Assembly (NCBI RefSeq): GCF_018918345.1
Contig: NZ_JAHLQI010000004.1
Coordinates: 1-64,000, forward strand
Source of the DNA: Butyricicoccus intestinisimiae
GTDB taxonomy: Bacteria > Bacillota > Clostridia > Oscillospirales > Butyricicoccaceae
Reading direction: 5' to 3'
Length of the DNA stretch: 64,000 nt
Shown piece after piece: positions 62,673-64,000 of the stretch (the stretch's first letter is position 1; each line of letters begins with the position of its first letter). The notes below the pieces were generated by a model. It was not told the DNA's origin and ran no database searches. It worked only from the letters and a program-made list of their open reading frames with translations. Both the position numbers and the translations under genes were made by a program.

Positions 62673-63224
62673 ATGAGTTTTATGGATATGGTATATCAGC
62701 GCGAGAGCTGCCGTTCGTATCAGGACAAGCCGGTTTCCCGCGAGCTGCTGACTAAGATGGTCGAGGCGGGCAGATTGGCACCGAGCGGCTGCAATGCACA
62801 GCCGTGGAAATTCCTCGTCATTGATGAGCCGGAGGCAAAAAAGAAAATGTGCGAAGCACTCGTTGTAGAGGGCGGCGCAACCGGATGCCCGTGGAGAGAT
62901 TCCGTACCGGCATTTATCGCACTGGTCGAGCAGCATGCCAATGTCATGCCGGCAGTTTTGGATTACTATGGTGATTCGCAGCGCTTTGCACAGGGTGATA
63001 TCGGCATGGCAGCTATGAACATGATGTACGAAGCGGATGATCTCGGCTTGGCTACTTGTGTGCTGGGCATGAGCGATCAGAGCAAGATGGAAGAATTCTT
63101 CGGCATTCCGGAAGGACATACGGTTCGCATGGTGCTGGCTGTTGGATACAGCGCAGAAAGCAAGGAACCGCGCAAGAAGGTTCGCAAGCCGCTGGAAGAA
63201 GTTTGCAGCTTTAATCAGTGGTAA
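62673..63224 (+). CDS. Nitroreductase-family FMN protein
   Basis: 183 residues after AGGAGG. The opening MVYQRESCRSYQDKPVSRELL and LAPSGCNAQPWKFLVID are the FMN-binding marks of the family, followed by DIGMAAMNMMYEADDLGLATCVLG and a C-terminal VLAVGYSAESKEPRKKVRKPLEE. It reduces nitro compounds or quinone-like substrates with NAD(P)H; the natural substrate is unknown. It has its own promoter and terminator. Confidence 0.93.
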   Translation: MSFMDMVYQRESCRSYQDKPVSRELLTKMVEAGRLAPSGCNAQPWKFLVIDEPEAKKKMCEALVVEGGATGCPWRDSVPAFIALVEQHANVMPAVLDYYGDSQRFAQGDIGMAAMNMMYEADDLGLATCVLGMSDQSKMEEFFGIPEGHTVRMVLAVGYSAESKEPRKKVRKPLEEVCSFNQW

Positions 63225-63237
63225 CCATACAAAAAGC

Positions 63238-63272
63238 AAGCGGGCAGCTGAATTTCAGCTGTCCGCTTTTTT
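63238..63272. terminator. Terminator after the nitroreductase gene
   Basis: Fifteen-base arms 63238-63252 and 63254-63268 (AAGCGG.CAGCTGAA) with one G-T pair and a T run. Confidence 0.85.
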
Positions 63273-63273
63273 C

Positions 63274-64000
63274 TCAATCTGTAGATTTTTCATATGGCAT
63301 GGTGCTGCTGCGCACGACAAGAGACGGCGGAATGACAACCTTTTGCGGAAAATGCCGTTCCGGCTGATGTGTGGGCGTGGCAGCGCGCTGGCGCACGAGC
63401 TGCACAGCGGTTGCCGCCATGTAGTCGAGATGCGGGCTGATGCTGGTCAGTGCCGGTTCTACAACGGAGGACATCACGGTGTTGTTGAAGCTGACAACGC
63501 TGACATCTTCCGGAATTTTGAGCTGCAAACTGCGCAGCGCATGGATGGTGCCGATTGCCGTTTCCTCGTTCACGGCGACCAGCGCAGTCGGCCGGCTGCC
63601 GCTGTCCAGCGAGCGCAGACGCAGAGACAGTTCGTTTTCCACGAGTGCTTGGTCGCGCAGCGGTGTTTCCAAAACGAAATTCGGCTCAAACAGACCGGCT
63701 TCGCGCATATAATGCTCGTAATAGCGGCGGCGCGGCTCTAAAACAACGCGCTGTGTCTCGTCCAGCAGGCGCTTGGGTCCGAGATATCCGATGCGTGTGT
63801 GGCCGAGAGAACGCAGATAGTCCAGCGCTTGTTTCATGCCCAGCTCGAAATTCGGAACAACGGAATCATACAGCAGTTCGTTGGGGGAAGAATCCAAAAA
63901 CGTAATATTGCTGCTGATGCTGCACAGAGATTGAATCTGTTTGTCGGTAAAATAGCCGATGGCAATGACGCCGTCCACACCGGAGGCGGACAGCATTTGA
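63274..64000 (-). CDS. LacI/GalR-family regulator, C-terminal part
   Basis: About 242 residues of the sugar-binding core are present; the frame is open at the window edge, so the N-terminal helix-turn-helix lies outside. Typical blocks are GVDGVIAIGYFTD, ITFLDSSP, DSVVPNFELGMKQALDYLRSLGHTRIGYLG, TALVAVNEETAIGTIHALR, IPEDVSVVSFNNT, and TSISPHLDYMAATAV. The effector cannot be named from sequence; the EbgR/GalR branch would fit a galactoside. ATG at 63996 is internal. Confidence 0.9.
   Translation of the reverse strand, partial: QMLSASGVDGVIAIGYFTDKQIQSLCSISSNITFLDSSPNELLYDSVVPNFELGMKQALDYLRSLGHTRIGYLGPKRLLDETQRVVLEPRRRYYEHYMREAGLFEPNFVLETPLRDQALVENELSLRLRSLDSGSRPTALVAVNEETAIGTIHALRSLQLKIPEDVSVVSFNNTVMSSVVEPALTSISPHLDYMAATAVQLVRQRAATPTHQPERHFPQKVVIPPSLVVRSSTMPYEKSTD

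Overview
The window is a 64 kb piece of a mid-GC Bacillota chromosome, most likely a butyrate-forming anaerobe of class Clostridia (an Oscillospirales or Butyricicoccus-type organism is my inference, not a proof). The support is a butyryl-CoA:acetate/4-hydroxybutyrate-type CoA-transferase, a sodium-pumping decarboxylase operon, T-box leaders, a non-discriminating-type AspRS, strong AGGAGG ribosome sites with frequent GTG and TTG starts, and no respiratory genes. No oxygen-dependent pathway is seen. The window opens inside galT and closes inside a LacI-family regulator gene.

Layout. 1-7192: galactose block (galT end, galM, a YesN/YesM-type two-component pair, a truncated binding-protein-like lipoprotein, and a membrane-anchored MglB-like sugar sensor). 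7361-12409: D-amino-acid aminotransferase, an Lrp regulator, a cation P-type ATPase behind a yybP-ykoY manganese riboswitch, and a DUF1275 membrane protein. 12638-17797: SH3 protein, Nudix hydrolase, polysaccharide flippase, a lone phage-tail-fibre-like gene, and UDP-galactopyranose mutase. 17857-19809: xanthine salvage (xpt-pbuX). 20158-23686: a flavodoxin-like reductase, an SRA-like/Tudor-like protein of restriction flavour, a low-molecular-weight phosphatase and D-serine dehydratase. 23756-25931: queuosine genes queA-tgt. 26050-26710: a cluster of imperfect palindromic repeats. 26790-27462: a small protein divergent from an XRE regulator.

27574-30755: lysine riboswitch plus asd-dapA-dapB. 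30842-33858: aspS behind a T-box, and a PHP phosphoesterase. 33975-35651: tRNA-Ser, a secreted C39-like peptidase, then tRNA-Gln, tRNA-Gln, tRNA-Ser. 35886-38099: typA and ridA. 38229-41594: ECF sigma factor, membrane protein and ABC transporter operon. 41674-43338: Nim-like flavoprotein and a GH3 lipoprotein. 43374-45270: CoA-transferase and YfcE-type phosphodiesterase. 45396-48718: oadA-oadG-biotin carrier-oadB. 49060-55892: complete trpEGDCFBA operon behind a tryptophan T-box. 56050-58589: glgP. 58652-60604: HxlR regulator divergent from a radical SAM-ANTAR pair. 60638-62526: SLH-domain secreted nuclease and partner. 62673-64000: nitroreductase and LacI-type regulator.

Much of the window is under RNA control: one manganese, one lysine and two T-box elements can be read directly. 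The most unusual items are the sugar-sensor module without transporter genes, the aspS T-box whose specifier reads GAAC (overlapping Glu and Asn codons), the SRA-like protein without a nuclease domain, the lone tail-fibre gene, and the SLH-anchored nuclease pair.
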